A stretch of 64,000 nt of DNA from an uncultured Maricaulis sp. (GCF_947259345.1 NZ_CAMYLS010000003.1:1-64000); one strand, 5' to 3'; positions 26,190-35,899 are shown, counted from the first letter of the stretch. Translations and numbers: made by a program. Notes: generated by a model not told the origin, from the letters alone.

Positions 26190-27511
26190 CCACGAACGGG
26201 CCGGGCGTCCGGCAGACCATCGTCCAATTGCTGTCGCACATGCGCGACGGCAAGGAGATCCGCGAATATCTCCACCGTTTTTCCGGCATCGACCAGGAAC
26301 GCTTCGCCGTCATCAAGGTCGGCGGGGCTGTCATCCAGGACGATCTGGAAGGCCTCGCCTCGGCGCTCGCCTTCCTGCAGACGGTCGGGCTGACCCCGGT
26401 CGTGGTGCATGGCGGCGGCCCGCAACTCGATGCGGCTCTCGCGGCGGCCAATATCCCGACCGAGCGCGTCGACGGACTGCGTGTGACCCGCGATGAGGCC
26501 ATTCCGATCATTCGTGACACGCTGACCCAGGCCAATCTGACCCTGGTCGATGCGATCCGCGATGCCGGCGGCCGGGCCGCCGCTGTGCCGCGCGGCGTGT
26601 TCGAAGCGGATATTGTCGATGAGGCCCGCCTGGGCCGGGTCGGTGAGCCGCGTCGCATCCATCTCGATCTGGTCGGGTCTGCAGCCCGGGCCGGGCAGGC
26701 GGCCATTCTCGCTTGCCTGGGCGAAACGCCCGACGGCAAGCTGGTCAATATCAATGCCGATGTGGCCGTGCGCGCCCTTGTGCACGCCCTGCAACCCTAC
26801 AAGGTGGTCTTCCTGACCGGGACGGGCGGTCTGCTGGATGCGGATGGCGACATCCTGTCCTCGATCAACCTGGCCACCGATTTCGGCGAGCTGATGCAGG
26901 CCAATTGGGTCAATGGCGGGATGCGGTTGAAGCTGGAGGAGATCAAGCGTCTGCTCGACGATCTGCCGCTCTCTTCCTCGGTCTCCATCACCCGCCCGGC
27001 CGAACTGGCGCGCGAGCTTTTCACCCATGCCGGTGCCGGCACGCTGATCCGCCGCGGTGAGCGCATTGTCTCCACCGATGACAAGGCGGCGCTCGATCTG
27101 GGCCGGATGGACAAGCTGGTCACCGCCGCCTTCGGGCGTTCCGCCGTTGCGGGCTATTGGGACAATCTGGTCGTCGACAAGGCCTTCGTCACCGAGAGCT
27201 ATCGGGCGGCGGCGATCACCACGCGACTGGATGGCTGGATCTATCTCGACAAGTTTGCGGTCCTCGACGAGGCGCGCGGCGAGGGTCTGGGGCGGACGGT
27301 CTGGAACCGTCTGGTGGAATACGCGCCGCAGCTGATCTGGCGCTCGCGGACCAGCAATCCGGTCAATGGCTTCTATTTCGAGGAATGCGACGGCGCGATC
27401 CGGCGCGACGAATGGACCGTGTTCTGGCGCGGCGATATGGCCCCGTCGGAGATTGCCGATGTGGTCGAGAAGGCCTTCGCCCTGCCGCCGACGCTCGAGG
27501 CCCCGCAATGA
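26186..27511 (+). CDS. argB: Bifunctional N-acetylglutamate synthase/kinase (NAGS/K)
   Basis: A 441-residue fusion: residues about 1-285 are an amino-acid kinase (VIKVGGAVIQDD, VVVHGGGPQLD, NINADVAV, LTGTGGLLD) and about 290-441 an acyltransferase of the vertebrate-NAGS type (VAGYWDNLVVDKAFVT, YLDKFAVLDEARGEGLGRTV, WRSRTSNPVNGFYFEE). It thus acetylates glutamate and phosphorylates the product, the first two arginine steps. This architecture is described from Maricaulis maris and Xanthomonas. It overlaps its neighbours by four bases at each end. Confidence 0.94.
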   Translation: MTTNGPGVRQTIVQLLSHMRDGKEIREYLHRFSGIDQERFAVIKVGGAVIQDDLEGLASALAFLQTVGLTPVVVHGGGPQLDAALAAANIPTERVDGLRVTRDEAIPIIRDTLTQANLTLVDAIRDAGGRAAAVPRGVFEADIVDEARLGRVGEPRRIHLDLVGSAARAGQAAILACLGETPDGKLVNINADVAVRALVHALQPYKVVFLTGTGGLLDADGDILSSINLATDFGELMQANWVNGGMRLKLEEIKRLLDDLPLSSSVSITRPAELARELFTHAGAGTLIRRGERIVSTDDKAALDLGRMDKLVTAAFGRSAVAGYWDNLVVDKAFVTESYRAAAITTRLDGWIYLDKFAVLDEARGEGLGRTVWNRLVEYAPQLIWRSRTSNPVNGFYFEECDGAIRRDEWTVFWRGDMAPSEIADVVEKAFALPPTLEAPQ

Positions 27512-28455
27512 GTGTGCGGCGGGTCGGTCTGGTCGGTGCGCGCGGTCATACCGGGCGAGAACTCCTGCGTCTGATTGCGGACCGGGCTGATCTCGAGCTC
27601 GCCTTCGCCAGTTCGCGCGAATGGGCCGGTCGGCCGGTGGGCGAGATGGCGCCGGAGATTGCCACCGATCTGGCTTTCGAAGCGCTGGCCCCGGCGGATA
27701 TCGCGGCGCGCGGCGTGGACGCGGTCATCCTGGCTTTGCCCAATGGCGCGGCGGCACCCTTTGTCGCCGCTATCCCGGACGAGACGGTGATTGTCGACCT
27801 GTCGGCTGATTATCGCTTTGATGAGGGCTGGACCTATGGCCTGCCGGAAATCCATGGCCGCGAGGCCCTCGCCGGAGCCACCCGGATTGCCAATCCGGGC
27901 TGTTATGCGACCTCTGGGCAGCTGGCTATTGCGCCGCTGCGCGGGCATCTCGTCGGTGATGCCCATGTCTTCGGCGTGTCGGGCTATTCCGGGGCGGGGA
28001 CCACGCCATCGCGCAAGAATGACACGGCGGCGCTGGCCGACAATCTCATGCCCTATGCGCTGAGCGGCCATCTGCACGAGCGCGAAATGGCCCGGCATAT
28101 GGGTGAGGGCGTGCGCTTCACTCCGCATGTCGCCGCCTTCTTCCGCGGTATCGTCGCGACCACCCACCTGACCCTGGGTCGCGCGATGAGCGTGGCTGAG
28201 GTCGAGGCGCTCTTTACGCGGACCTATGCCGGTGAGGCGCTGGTCACGGTGATCGACCGGATTCCGGAAGTGCGCGACGGCGCGCTCCAACCCGGCGCAG
28301 TCATTGGCGGCTTCTCGCTTGATGAGAGCGGCCACAAGCTGGTCGTTGTGTCGGCGCTGGACAATCTGCTCAAGGGCGCTGCGGTGCAGGCGATGCAGAA
28401 CCTGGCCCTGGCGCTGGGCCTGCCTGAAGGCGCTTACTCGTCCTCGCCGCTATAA
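27508..28455 (+). CDS. argC: N-acetyl-gamma-glutamyl-phosphate reductase
   Basis: A 315-residue NADPH enzyme for the third arginine step. It has GLVGARGHTGRELL for nucleotide binding, catalytic Cys132 in NPGCYAT, and the GVSGYSGAGTTPSRKND and HVAAFFRGIVATTHL blocks. ATG at 27508 overlaps the NAGS/K stop, so the extended upstream frame is not the real start. Its last 22 bases overlap the end of the convergent glycosyltransferase gene. With the two preceding genes it forms an argF'-argB-argC operon. Confidence 0.93.
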   Translation: MSVRRVGLVGARGHTGRELLRLIADRADLELAFASSREWAGRPVGEMAPEIATDLAFEALAPADIAARGVDAVILALPNGAAAPFVAAIPDETVIVDLSADYRFDEGWTYGLPEIHGREALAGATRIANPGCYATSGQLAIAPLRGHLVGDAHVFGVSGYSGAGTTPSRKNDTAALADNLMPYALSGHLHEREMARHMGEGVRFTPHVAAFFRGIVATTHLTLGRAMSVAEVEALFTRTYAGEALVTVIDRIPEVRDGALQPGAVIGGFSLDESGHKLVVVSALDNLLKGAAVQAMQNLALALGLPEGAYSSSPL

Positions 28456-30014
28456 CCGCGCAGAGGGGTCGTGGTATCGGCCTCATCATGCGCCCGCCAG
28501 CGGATTTCATACGCTTCGTCGCGTTCGACACGTTGATGGCCCTCGGCCACCCACAGGCTGAAATCGCGCGTATAGCCATCATCCAGCGCAATCGCGAGCT
28601 CACTCACGGGCTCGAAACGGGCGAAATCCTCCCGCAGGCGCGGCACTTCGCGCGGCCGGTTGGACACGATCAGCAGCAGGCCGTCCTGGTCGTCTGACAA
28701 GGGCCAGACGTCCTCGGCATGATTGGACGGTCCGGCATGACGCAACCACATCGCCATGCGTCCCTCCAGCTGCGGCGCGTAGCGCTGCATCTGGTGGAAG
28801 GCATTACGGTCGTCAAAGACGATCAGGGCGTAGTCGTCGGCATTGGCCGCCGCGACGATGGCGTCGGCGGTTTCGTCCCAGGCGCGGATACGCTTGGTGG
28901 CATCGCCCGCGCCGAGCGCCTCGACGAGCGCCGGGCTGCCGGCGAGCGCGACCACGAAGAGGCCGATTGCGCTGTGCAATCCGATCGAGCCGAAGAGGGC
29001 CCAGCGTCGCCATGTTGCACCGCGCAATAGAAAGCCGACAACCAGGAGTGTGCCCGCGATATAGGTGGCGGCGGCCCAGTTGGCGTGGGCGCGCGAGATG
29101 AAGGCCTGGACCATGACCACGGCGAGCGGCGGCAGGGCGTAGATGACCAGCAGGCGCTCGTCGGGATCGAGGCGCAGGAAGCGGGAGAGGGCGAGGCCGA
29201 ACACGGTCAAAAGCACGGCGAAGGTGACCGGACCGAACACGCCCGGCTGGGCGAGCAGGAATTCGATCAACTCGCCGGGATGAAAGAGGTCGCCGCCCCA
29301 GTTCGCATTGGCCGCAGTATGGCTGACTGTGGCGAAGTCATTGGCAGCATTCCAGGCGAGATTGGGTGCCAGCATGGCCAGAAATGTGCCCAGCGCCGCC
29401 ACGCCACGCAGGCTCAGAAGCGCTGTCCGGCTTGCTGTGTCAAACACCAGGACGAGACCGGTCGAGGCCAGAAAATAGATCATCGCGTATTTCGACAGGA
29501 AGCCGAAACCCAGGGCCACGCCGAGGCCGATGGCTGCGCCCCAGCCGCCGCCGGCGCGCAGCCTCAGCAAGGCGAAGAGGCCGCCCGACCAGGCGCAGAA
29601 CAGCACCGCATCGGTGGAGATCACCACACCGGACAGCCAGACACCCGGCATGGTCAGATAGAGGGTCGCTGCCCAGAAACCGGCCCGGTCGCCCCATAAT
29701 TGGCGCGCGCCCAGCATCAGGAAAATCGCGGTCCCGGTATGCAGGAGCGGGGCGGGCAGGCGAATGGCAAAGTCGCTGTCGCCGATGAGCGTCGTCGACA
29801 GCGCAATCAGCCAAGCGATCATCGGCGGCTTGGAATAATAGCCCCAGTCGAAATGGCGCGACCAGACCCAGTATTGCGACTCGTCCTGGTAGAGCGAGAC
29901 CGGACTGATCGCCAGCGCGACAATCCGCAGGATCGCAAAACCGGCGATCAGCACGAGCGCAGCCCGCGTCCACGAGAAACGATTCGGCAAAAGGGGGGGG
30001 GACGACTCGGTCAT
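28434..30014 (-). CDS. ArnT/PMT-like glycosyltransferase (GT39/83 type)
   Basis: A 526-residue integral membrane protein with about ten membrane segments and a C-terminal soluble domain (about residues 385-526). The first loop has YQDESQYWVWSRHFDWGYY, placing acidic residues where polyprenyl-phosphate sugar transferases of this superfamily keep catalytic Asp/Glu, followed by SKPPMIAWLIAL. It probably moves a sugar from a lipid carrier to a lipid or protein acceptor on the periplasmic side; acceptor unknown. The 3' end overlaps argC by 22 bases, tail to tail. Confidence 0.82.
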   Translation of the reverse strand: MTESSPPLLPNRFSWTRAALVLIAGFAILRIVALAISPVSLYQDESQYWVWSRHFDWGYYSKPPMIAWLIALSTTLIGDSDFAIRLPAPLLHTGTAIFLMLGARQLWGDRAGFWAATLYLTMPGVWLSGVVISTDAVLFCAWSGGLFALLRLRAGGGWGAAIGLGVALGFGFLSKYAMIYFLASTGLVLVFDTASRTALLSLRGVAALGTFLAMLAPNLAWNAANDFATVSHTAANANWGGDLFHPGELIEFLLAQPGVFGPVTFAVLLTVFGLALSRFLRLDPDERLLVIYALPPLAVVMVQAFISRAHANWAAATYIAGTLLVVGFLLRGATWRRWALFGSIGLHSAIGLFVVALAGSPALVEALGAGDATKRIRAWDETADAIVAAANADDYALIVFDDRNAFHQMQRYAPQLEGRMAMWLRHAGPSNHAEDVWPLSDDQDGLLLIVSNRPREVPRLREDFARFEPVSELAIALDDGYTRDFSLWVAEGHQRVERDEAYEIRWRAHDEADTTTPLRGYSGEDE

Positions 30015-30338
30015 GTCGGGTCCGAAGGCCTGTTAAAAAGTGTTACATTTTCGCCGCAGCCTATGCGCTTTTCGACTCCGACCGTAAAGGCCTGCGTGGA
30101 TAAAAATCTGCGTTGGAAAATTTCCGGAGTGGCGGATTTTGAGGTTTTGTGCGGCTGCACACACATATCTTGCGGTTTGCTGCAGTTGCGAGCGCAATGT
30201 CTGCCGCTCTGCAACACGCGGGCTGTCACAAAAGCTTCGTGTATGTGTCTTGGAAAGTTCGACGGCCCGGCGTAGACGGCCCCTGCTTCGTACGGGGAAC
30301 GCCTCCCCACTCTTCGGTTCATTCGGGGGACATGCTCA
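30015..30338 (+). other. Divergent promoter region, no gene seen
   Basis: This 324-bp gap separates the glycosyltransferase gene from the Oar-like receptor. It is AT-richer than the surroundings, especially near 30030-30060 and 30105-30135, and carries the CTGTCACAAAAG element at 30223-30234. A GGGGGA sits shortly before the receptor ATG. No open frame with a credible start is visible. Confidence 0.5.
30223..30240 (+). promoter_or_regulatory. TGTCACAAAA element, partial Pho-box-like
   Basis: CTGTCAC-AAAA-GCTTCGT: the left half matches the CTGTCAT half-site of Pho boxes at 6 of 7 positions, the right half poorly. The same TGTCACAAAA core, same orientation, occurs before the lipoprotein/receptor pair (44345) and before phnC (61912). 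Confidence 0.35.
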
Positions 30339-33300
30339 ATGTCTTTTACTAAAAAACTTTCACTCGGCACGGCGGCCATCGCCCTGCTGGCTGCGGCGCC
30401 TGCCGCGGTTTACGCCCAGCAGACCACAGGCTCGATCGCCGGTTCGGTGTCTTCCAGCAATGGCAGCCCGGTCAATGGCGCGACCGTCACTGTCCTGCAC
30501 CAGCCGACCGGCTCCGTCCGTACGACGACGGTCAGCTCGACCGGCGCTTTTGCCGCCGACAATCTTCGCCCGGGTGGTCCTTACATCGTCACCGTGACGG
30601 CGCCGGGCTTCGCCGGTCAGCGCGTCGAGGGTGTTTTCATCGAACTGGGTGCCTCCACGGAACTCAGCCTCAGCCTTGATTCCGAGTCCGCCGACGTCAT
30701 CGTCGTGACCGCCTCCGCGATCAACGCCGTTGAAGTCGCGGTCGGCCCGTCGGCCGTCTTCACCCAGCAGGACCTCGAGCGTCTGCCGTCCGTGAACCGC
30801 ACGATCAACGACATCATCCGGACCGACCCGCGCGTCTATGTCGACGAAGCTGATGTCGACGGCATCCAGTGCGCCGGCGCCAACTCGCGCTTCAACTCGC
30901 TGACCCTCGACGGTGTCCGCATCAATGACGGTTTCGGCCTGAACCGGAACGGTTTCCCGACCGAGCGTCAGCCCTTCCCGTTCGACGCCCTGTCCCAGGT
31001 CGCTGTCGAGCTGGCACCGTTTGACGTCTTCTACGGCGGTTTCTCGGCCTGTAACATCAACACCGTGACCCGCTCCGGCGGCAATGAATTCCACGGTGGT
31101 GCCTTCTACGACTACACCAGTGACTCCCTGCAGGGCGACAGCCTTGAAGGCTCCGGTGTCCAGGCTCCGGAATTCGACGAGCAGCGCTACGGTTTCCACG
31201 TGGGTGGCCCGATCGTCGAAGATCGCCTCTTCTTCTTCGTGAACTATGAGCACCTCGAAGGTGCCAACACCTTCACGCGCGGCGTTGAAGGCTCTGGTGC
31301 CCTGAACGAAGTGGCCGGCTTCACGCAGGCCGAGTTCGACGAGATCCTCGACATCGCCCGCACCGTTTACAACTACGATCCGGGCTTCGCACCGTCGAGC
31401 TTCCCGAACGAAGACGACAAGCTGCTTATTCGTCTGGATTGGGAGATTAACAACCAGCACCGCGCTGACTTCGTTTATCTCTACAATGACGGCTACAACA
31501 TCACCGCGTCTGATGGTGACCCGAACGAGTTCGAATTCTCCAACCACCTCTATGAGCGTGGCGCCGAGCTGAACCGTTATGTTGGTTCGTTGTATTCGGA
31601 TTGGACCGACAATTTCTCCACCGAAGTCCGCATCGGCTTCACCGATCTGGTCAACCGCCAGAATTCGATCGGCCAGGACGGCTTTGGCGAGATGCGCATC
31701 ACCGACAGCAACTCGGTTGCCGTCGATGGCACCGGTCAGCGCAACACGATCTACATCGGTGAAGACGACTCCCGTCAGTCGAACGAGCTGAACTACACCG
31801 TGTTCAACGTGGTCGCCCGCGGTTCCTACACCTGGGAAAACCACACCTTCTCGTTCGGCTATGAGCGTGAAGAGACGGAGATCTTCAACCTCTTCGTCCA
31901 GCACACGATCGGTCAGTACGACTTCGACAGCATCGCCGATTTCCGCAACGGTATCCCGGACGATATCGACTACAACAACGCGCCGAGCCTGAACCCGGCC
32001 GACGCGGCTGCCGATTGGGGTTATGCCTCCAACGCCCTGTACGCACAGGACGAATGGGACCTCGGCAATGGTGTCGTCGTGACCGCCGGTCTGCGCTACG
32101 ACTTCTACACCTCTGAAGATTCGCCGCGTGAGAATGCCAACTTCCTGGCCTCTTACGGCTACTCGAACGCCCAGAACATGGACGGTCGTGACCTGCTTCA
32201 GCCGCGCCTCGGCATCCAGTGGGACGTCAATGACGATCTCTCCCTGCGTGGTGGCTTCGGTCTGTTCTCCGGTGGTGATCCGAACGTCTGGCTCTCCAAC
32301 ACCTACTCGACCGACTTCATCTCCCAGTTCGGCGTCAATGAAGGCCTCTTCTACGGTGCCGGCTTCTCGACGCTGTTCGACGCAGGCGTTGTCTATCCGG
32401 ATGGTGCCGGCCCGGGTTACTCGGTTCCGTCCCAGCTGATCGACGCTGTCGCCGCCGGTACGGGTTCGCCGGGCTTCGAGATGAACAATCTCGACCCGAA
32501 CTTCGAAATCCCGGGTGAGTGGAAAGTCGCCTTCGGTGGTACGTATGACCTCTACGTTCCGATGGACAACTTCCTGGGCGGTGACTACCGCATCAATGCC
32601 GACCTGCTCTGGTCGCAGGATCACAACGCCGCGATCATCACGCGTCGTGACCTGATCGAAAGCGGCACGGGCCCGGCTGGTTTCCCGCTCTACTCCTCGC
32701 CGAATTCGCCGGACACGCTGGAGCTGACCAACACCGATGTCGAAGCTGAGAGCATCAACTTCGCCTTCACGGTCGAGCGTGACTATGACTTCGGTCTCAA
32801 CTGGATCTTCGGCTACGCCTATAATGACGCCGAAGACGTCCAGCCGATGACCTCGTCGGTCGCTTTCTCGAACTACACCAGCCGCGCATTTGTCGGCGCG
32901 AATGACGAGATCGCGTCCCTGTCCAACTACAACATCTCGCATCGCTTCACGCTCAACGTGAATTACGAGCACGAGTTTGTTCAGGACTATGCGACCCGCT
33001 TCAGCCTCTTCGCGCTGGCCTCGTCGGGTCGTCCGTTCAGCTACACCATGAGCGCTCGTGGCGGTGGTGATCTGACGAACTTCACGCCCTTCCTGTCGGG
33101 CGACAACTGGCTCCTCTACGTGCCGACCGGTCCGTCGGACGCCAATGTCGACTTCTCCGGCATGTCGGCGGCTGACGTCACGGCCTTCTTCGACTTCATC
33201 AATGAAGCCGGCCTGAGCGGCAATGCGGGCGGCTTTGCCGAGCGCAATGGCGACGAAGGTGGCTGGTGGACCAAGGCTGACCTGCGCATCTCCCAGGAGA

Positions 33301-33551
33301 TGCCGGGCTTCATGGAAGGTCACCGTTCGCAGTTCTTCATCGACATCGACAACTTCACCAACCTGCTGAACGACGAGTGGGGCATCCTCAACGAGGCTGG
33401 CTTCCCGCGTCGTAACCGGGTCGTCGATGCTCGCCTCGTGAACGGCAGCAGCCAGTTCGCCTACACGAACTTCAACAACCCGACGACCGAGACCCGCGTG
33501 GGCGGTGCCTCGCTCTGGTCGGTCCGTGTTGGCCTGCGCTACAACTTCTAA
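30339..33551 (+). CDS. Oar-like TonB-dependent outer-membrane receptor
   Basis: A 1070-residue protein with signal peptide (cleavage near AAVYA-QQ, residue 26), a carboxypeptidase-regulatory-like beta-sandwich at about 28-110 (GSIAGSVSSSNGSPVNGATV), a TonB-box-like DVIVVTA near 125, a plug (about 130-240, with SRFNSLTLDGVRIND and NINTVTRSGGNEFHGGAF) and a long beta-barrel ending in the aromatic RVGLRYNF. This is the Oar/SusC-like build common in Caulobacterales and Maricaulales. Its large size and Asn/Asp-rich loops suggest a peptide or polymer ligand. Transcription ends at the strong terminator 26 bases downstream. Confidence 0.92.
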   Translation: MSFTKKLSLGTAAIALLAAAPAAVYAQQTTGSIAGSVSSSNGSPVNGATVTVLHQPTGSVRTTTVSSTGAFAADNLRPGGPYIVTVTAPGFAGQRVEGVFIELGASTELSLSLDSESADVIVVTASAINAVEVAVGPSAVFTQQDLERLPSVNRTINDIIRTDPRVYVDEADVDGIQCAGANSRFNSLTLDGVRINDGFGLNRNGFPTERQPFPFDALSQVAVELAPFDVFYGGFSACNINTVTRSGGNEFHGGAFYDYTSDSLQGDSLEGSGVQAPEFDEQRYGFHVGGPIVEDRLFFFVNYEHLEGANTFTRGVEGSGALNEVAGFTQAEFDEILDIARTVYNYDPGFAPSSFPNEDDKLLIRLDWEINNQHRADFVYLYNDGYNITASDGDPNEFEFSNHLYERGAELNRYVGSLYSDWTDNFSTEVRIGFTDLVNRQNSIGQDGFGEMRITDSNSVAVDGTGQRNTIYIGEDDSRQSNELNYTVFNVVARGSYTWENHTFSFGYEREETEIFNLFVQHTIGQYDFDSIADFRNGIPDDIDYNNAPSLNPADAAADWGYASNALYAQDEWDLGNGVVVTAGLRYDFYTSEDSPRENANFLASYGYSNAQNMDGRDLLQPRLGIQWDVNDDLSLRGGFGLFSGGDPNVWLSNTYSTDFISQFGVNEGLFYGAGFSTLFDAGVVYPDGAGPGYSVPSQLIDAVAAGTGSPGFEMNNLDPNFEIPGEWKVAFGGTYDLYVPMDNFLGGDYRINADLLWSQDHNAAIITRRDLIESGTGPAGFPLYSSPNSPDTLELTNTDVEAESINFAFTVERDYDFGLNWIFGYAYNDAEDVQPMTSSVAFSNYTSRAFVGANDEIASLSNYNISHRFTLNVNYEHEFVQDYATRFSLFALASSGRPFSYTMSARGGGDLTNFTPFLSGDNWLLYVPTGPSDANVDFSGMSAADVTAFFDFINEAGLSGNAGGFAERNGDEGGWWTKADLRISQEMPGFMEGHRSQFFIDIDNFTNLLNDEWGILNEAGFPRRNRVVDARLVNGSSQFAYTNFNNPTTETRVGGASLWSVRVGLRYNF

Positions 33552-33576
33552 GGCGCAGTCATCATCTGACACATGG

Positions 33577-33608
33577 GAAGGGCGGCTCTCGGGCCGCCCT
33601 TCTTTTTT
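33577..33608 (+). terminator. Intrinsic terminator of the Oar-like gene
   Basis: GAAGGGCGGC-TCTCG-GGCCGCCCTTC followed directly by a run of six T: a classic rho-independent terminator. Confidence 0.9.
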
Positions 33609-33691
33609 GCGTGAAGGTCTGGCTTTTTTGCGCGGGCGACTATCCTTTTTGCATCTCGCCAAGAAATCGGCTGCGTGATAGAGGCGCGGCC

Positions 33692-34705
33692 ATGACAATC
33701 GACCTGCCCCACGAAACCTCGCCCCAGGCGCATCTCTTCACCTGCTGGCCTTCGGATGCCACGTTGTGGGAGGAAGATCTGGAACCAGCCCAGGCCGAGT
33801 TCGCGACCTTTCTCAAGGCCGCGATTGCCCCGTCGGCGACCGGCCGCACGCTGAACCTCACCATTCTCGCCGCAAGCGGCCAGGCGGAAGCGTCGGCCCG
33901 CCAGGCGTTCGGGCATCAGGCGCGCGTGGTTCGTGCGCCCTTCGGCGATGTCTGGGCCCGCGATACCGGTCCGGTCTTCCTGCGCCGCGATGGCGAGGCG
34001 GTGGCGGTGCGCTTTCGCTTCAATGGCTGGGGCGGCAAGTATGAGCTGCCCGGTGACGACACGATTGGCGGGGTGATCGCCAAGTTGGCCGGCGCGCGCG
34101 AAGAGGCGGTTGATCTGGTCGCTGAAGGCGGGGCGCTGGAGTTTGACGGCGAGGGGACGCTGATCACCACACGGCAATGCCTGCTCAACCCCAACCGCAA
34201 TCCCGGCCTGGGTGAAGCCGAGGTGGAAGCCCGGTTGAAGACCGCACTCGGCGTCAAAAAAGTTCTGTGGGTGGATGAGGGCCTGGTCGCTGATCACACG
34301 GACGGCCATATCGACAATATTGTCCGCTTTGCCCGTCCCGGCGTCGTCGTCTGCCAAAGCCCCTGCGGGGAGGATGATCCTCAGGCTGAAGTGCTCGAGG
34401 CGATCGCCCGTCAGCTCTCGCGCATGACCGATGCCCGCGGCCGGCGCCTTCAGGTGCAGCGCATTCCGTCGCCCGGTCGGGTCGATCTGGGTGATGGCGA
34501 GGTCGTGCCGGCCAGTCACATGAACTGGGTTATCGGGCCGCGCCATCTGGTGGTTCCGGTCTATGGCACACCCGGCGGTGCGGCTGCGATCACCGCCTTG
34601 CGCAGAATTTTTCCCGATCATGAGGTGGTCGGCGCCTCGGCGCGTGCCATACTGACCGGTGGAGGGGCCTTCCACTGTGTGACGTGTCACCAAGCCGGAG
34701 AGTAA
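33692..34705 (+). CDS. aguA: Agmatine deiminase
   Basis: The 337-residue enzyme converts agmatine to N-carbamoylputrescine and ammonia. Guanidine-modifying family marks are DVWARDTGPVF, NGWGGKYELPGDD, EGGALEFDG, DHTDGHIDNIVRF and the catalytic cysteine Cys329 in GGGAFHCVTCHQ. ATG at 33692 (GAGG upstream) gives the usual length. N-carbamoylputrescine amidase lies one gene downstream, completing the route to putrescine. The intervening serine hydrolase starts 3 bases after this stop, so all three genes are likely cotranscribed. Confidence 0.92.
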   Translation: MTIDLPHETSPQAHLFTCWPSDATLWEEDLEPAQAEFATFLKAAIAPSATGRTLNLTILAASGQAEASARQAFGHQARVVRAPFGDVWARDTGPVFLRRDGEAVAVRFRFNGWGGKYELPGDDTIGGVIAKLAGAREEAVDLVAEGGALEFDGEGTLITTRQCLLNPNRNPGLGEAEVEARLKTALGVKKVLWVDEGLVADHTDGHIDNIVRFARPGVVVCQSPCGEDDPQAEVLEAIARQLSRMTDARGRRLQVQRIPSPGRVDLGDGEVVPASHMNWVIGPRHLVVPVYGTPGGAAAITALRRIFPDHEVVGASARAILTGGGAFHCVTCHQAGE

Positions 34706-34708
34706 GGA

Positions 34709-35899
34709 TTGATCCGATCCGTTCTGACAGCCATGACCTGTCTCCTCGCGTCTGTGCCCAGCCAGGCCCAGATATCTGCCAGTCCTGATGCGACCGATAG
34801 CGGTTTCCTGGATGCCGGTGCCGCCTATCCCTATCTCGAGACGCTCGAAACCCGCCTCGACGCGGCCATGGCGGACCGTCGGATTGTCGGTCTGGTAGCG
34901 GCCGTCATAGAGAATGGCGAGCCGGTCTATATTTACACGCATGGTGAAACCGCGGCCGGGTCCGGCGAGGCCGTGACCCGCGAGACGCTGTTTCGCGCGG
35001 CCTCGGTCTCCAAGACCTTTACCGGCACCCTGCTTGGCTTGCTGGAAGCGGACGGTCTGGTCGACCTGTCTGCGCCGATCCCGGGAGATGTGCTGCGCGT
35101 ACGCGGCAGTCGCCAGCCGACGCTGGAGGAAATTGCCAGTCATCGCACCGGCCTGCCACCGAACGCCTATGATCTCGATCTGGAAGCCGGTCAGGCGCCA
35201 TCTCGGATTCGCGAGCGGCTGGCCAGTGTCGATCTGCTGTGCCCGGTCGGCGATTGCTATACCTATCAGAATATCGCCTTCTCGGCGCTCGAAAGCGTGG
35301 TCAGCGAGGCCACGGGTGAGGATTTCGGGACGGCAATCCGCAGTCGCCTCATCGAGCCCCTCGGCCTGCCGGCGGCTTCAGTCGGGACGGCAGCGCTGAC
35401 CGCGTCGCCCTCCTGGGCACGGCCGCACAGCGGTTGGCGACGACTCGCCAATCGCGCCGGCGACCCGGAAACGCCCTATGACACCATCCCCTCGGCGTCC
35501 GGGCTCAACCTCTCGCTCGACGACATGATCGTCTGGGCGCAGGTCCAGATGGGCGCGCGTCCGGGGCTGTCCGATACTGTGCGTTCGCGGATTCATGCGC
35601 CCCTGACCGATACGCTGCGCGAGACGCGGCGGCTGGGCGAGTTGCGTGAACGTGTTGATCAGACCTGGTACGGGCTGGGCTGGCGCATCTATGACTGGGA
35701 GGGTCGGACACTGGTCCTGCATTCCGGTTATCTTTCCGGCTATGGCGCCCAGATTGTGCTTGAACCGGAGACCGGTTTCGCCTTTGTGGCGCTCTGGAAT
35801 TCGGACAACCGTCCAGCCTGGTGGTTGTGGCCGACCGTGATGGATCTGCGGACAGGGGATGGGCCCGGACACTGGCTCGACCGCTTCCTGGAGGATTGA
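34709..35899 (+). CDS. Serine hydrolase, class C beta-lactamase family, secreted
   Basis: A 396-residue protein with a short signal peptide (cleavage near PSQAQ) and the beta-lactamase/penicillin-binding fold: SVSK (Ser-x-x-Lys) near residue 95, YQN as second motif and LHSGYLSG as the third. It probably hydrolyses a peptide or ester in the periplasm; a drug-resistance role is not implied. The TTG start at 34709 has GGAG 9 bases upstream and follows the aguA stop by 3 bases. Its stop overlaps the aguB ATG, placing an exported enzyme inside a polyamine operon. Confidence 0.85.
   Translation: MIRSVLTAMTCLLASVPSQAQISASPDATDSGFLDAGAAYPYLETLETRLDAAMADRRIVGLVAAVIENGEPVYIYTHGETAAGSGEAVTRETLFRAASVSKTFTGTLLGLLEADGLVDLSAPIPGDVLRVRGSRQPTLEEIASHRTGLPPNAYDLDLEAGQAPSRIRERLASVDLLCPVGDCYTYQNIAFSALESVVSEATGEDFGTAIRSRLIEPLGLPAASVGTAALTASPSWARPHSGWRRLANRAGDPETPYDTIPSASGLNLSLDDMIVWAQVQMGARPGLSDTVRSRIHAPLTDTLRETRRLGELRERVDQTWYGLGWRIYDWEGRTLVLHSGYLSGYGAQIVLEPETGFAFVALWNSDNRPAWWLWPTVMDLRTGDGPGHWLDRFLED

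Noticed and set aside
30360-33698. A 1112-codon open frame on the minus strand opposite the Oar-like receptor
   Set aside because: It is the mirror of the receptor's strong codon bias; the plus-strand protein has signal peptide, plug and barrel motifs, while the minus-strand product is low-complexity Val/Arg/Asp sequence.
34709-35899. Reading the serine hydrolase as a beta-lactamase resistance gene
   Set aside because: The SxxK/YxN motifs are shared by many esterases and peptidases, the third motif is HSG rather than KTG, and the context is polyamine metabolism.
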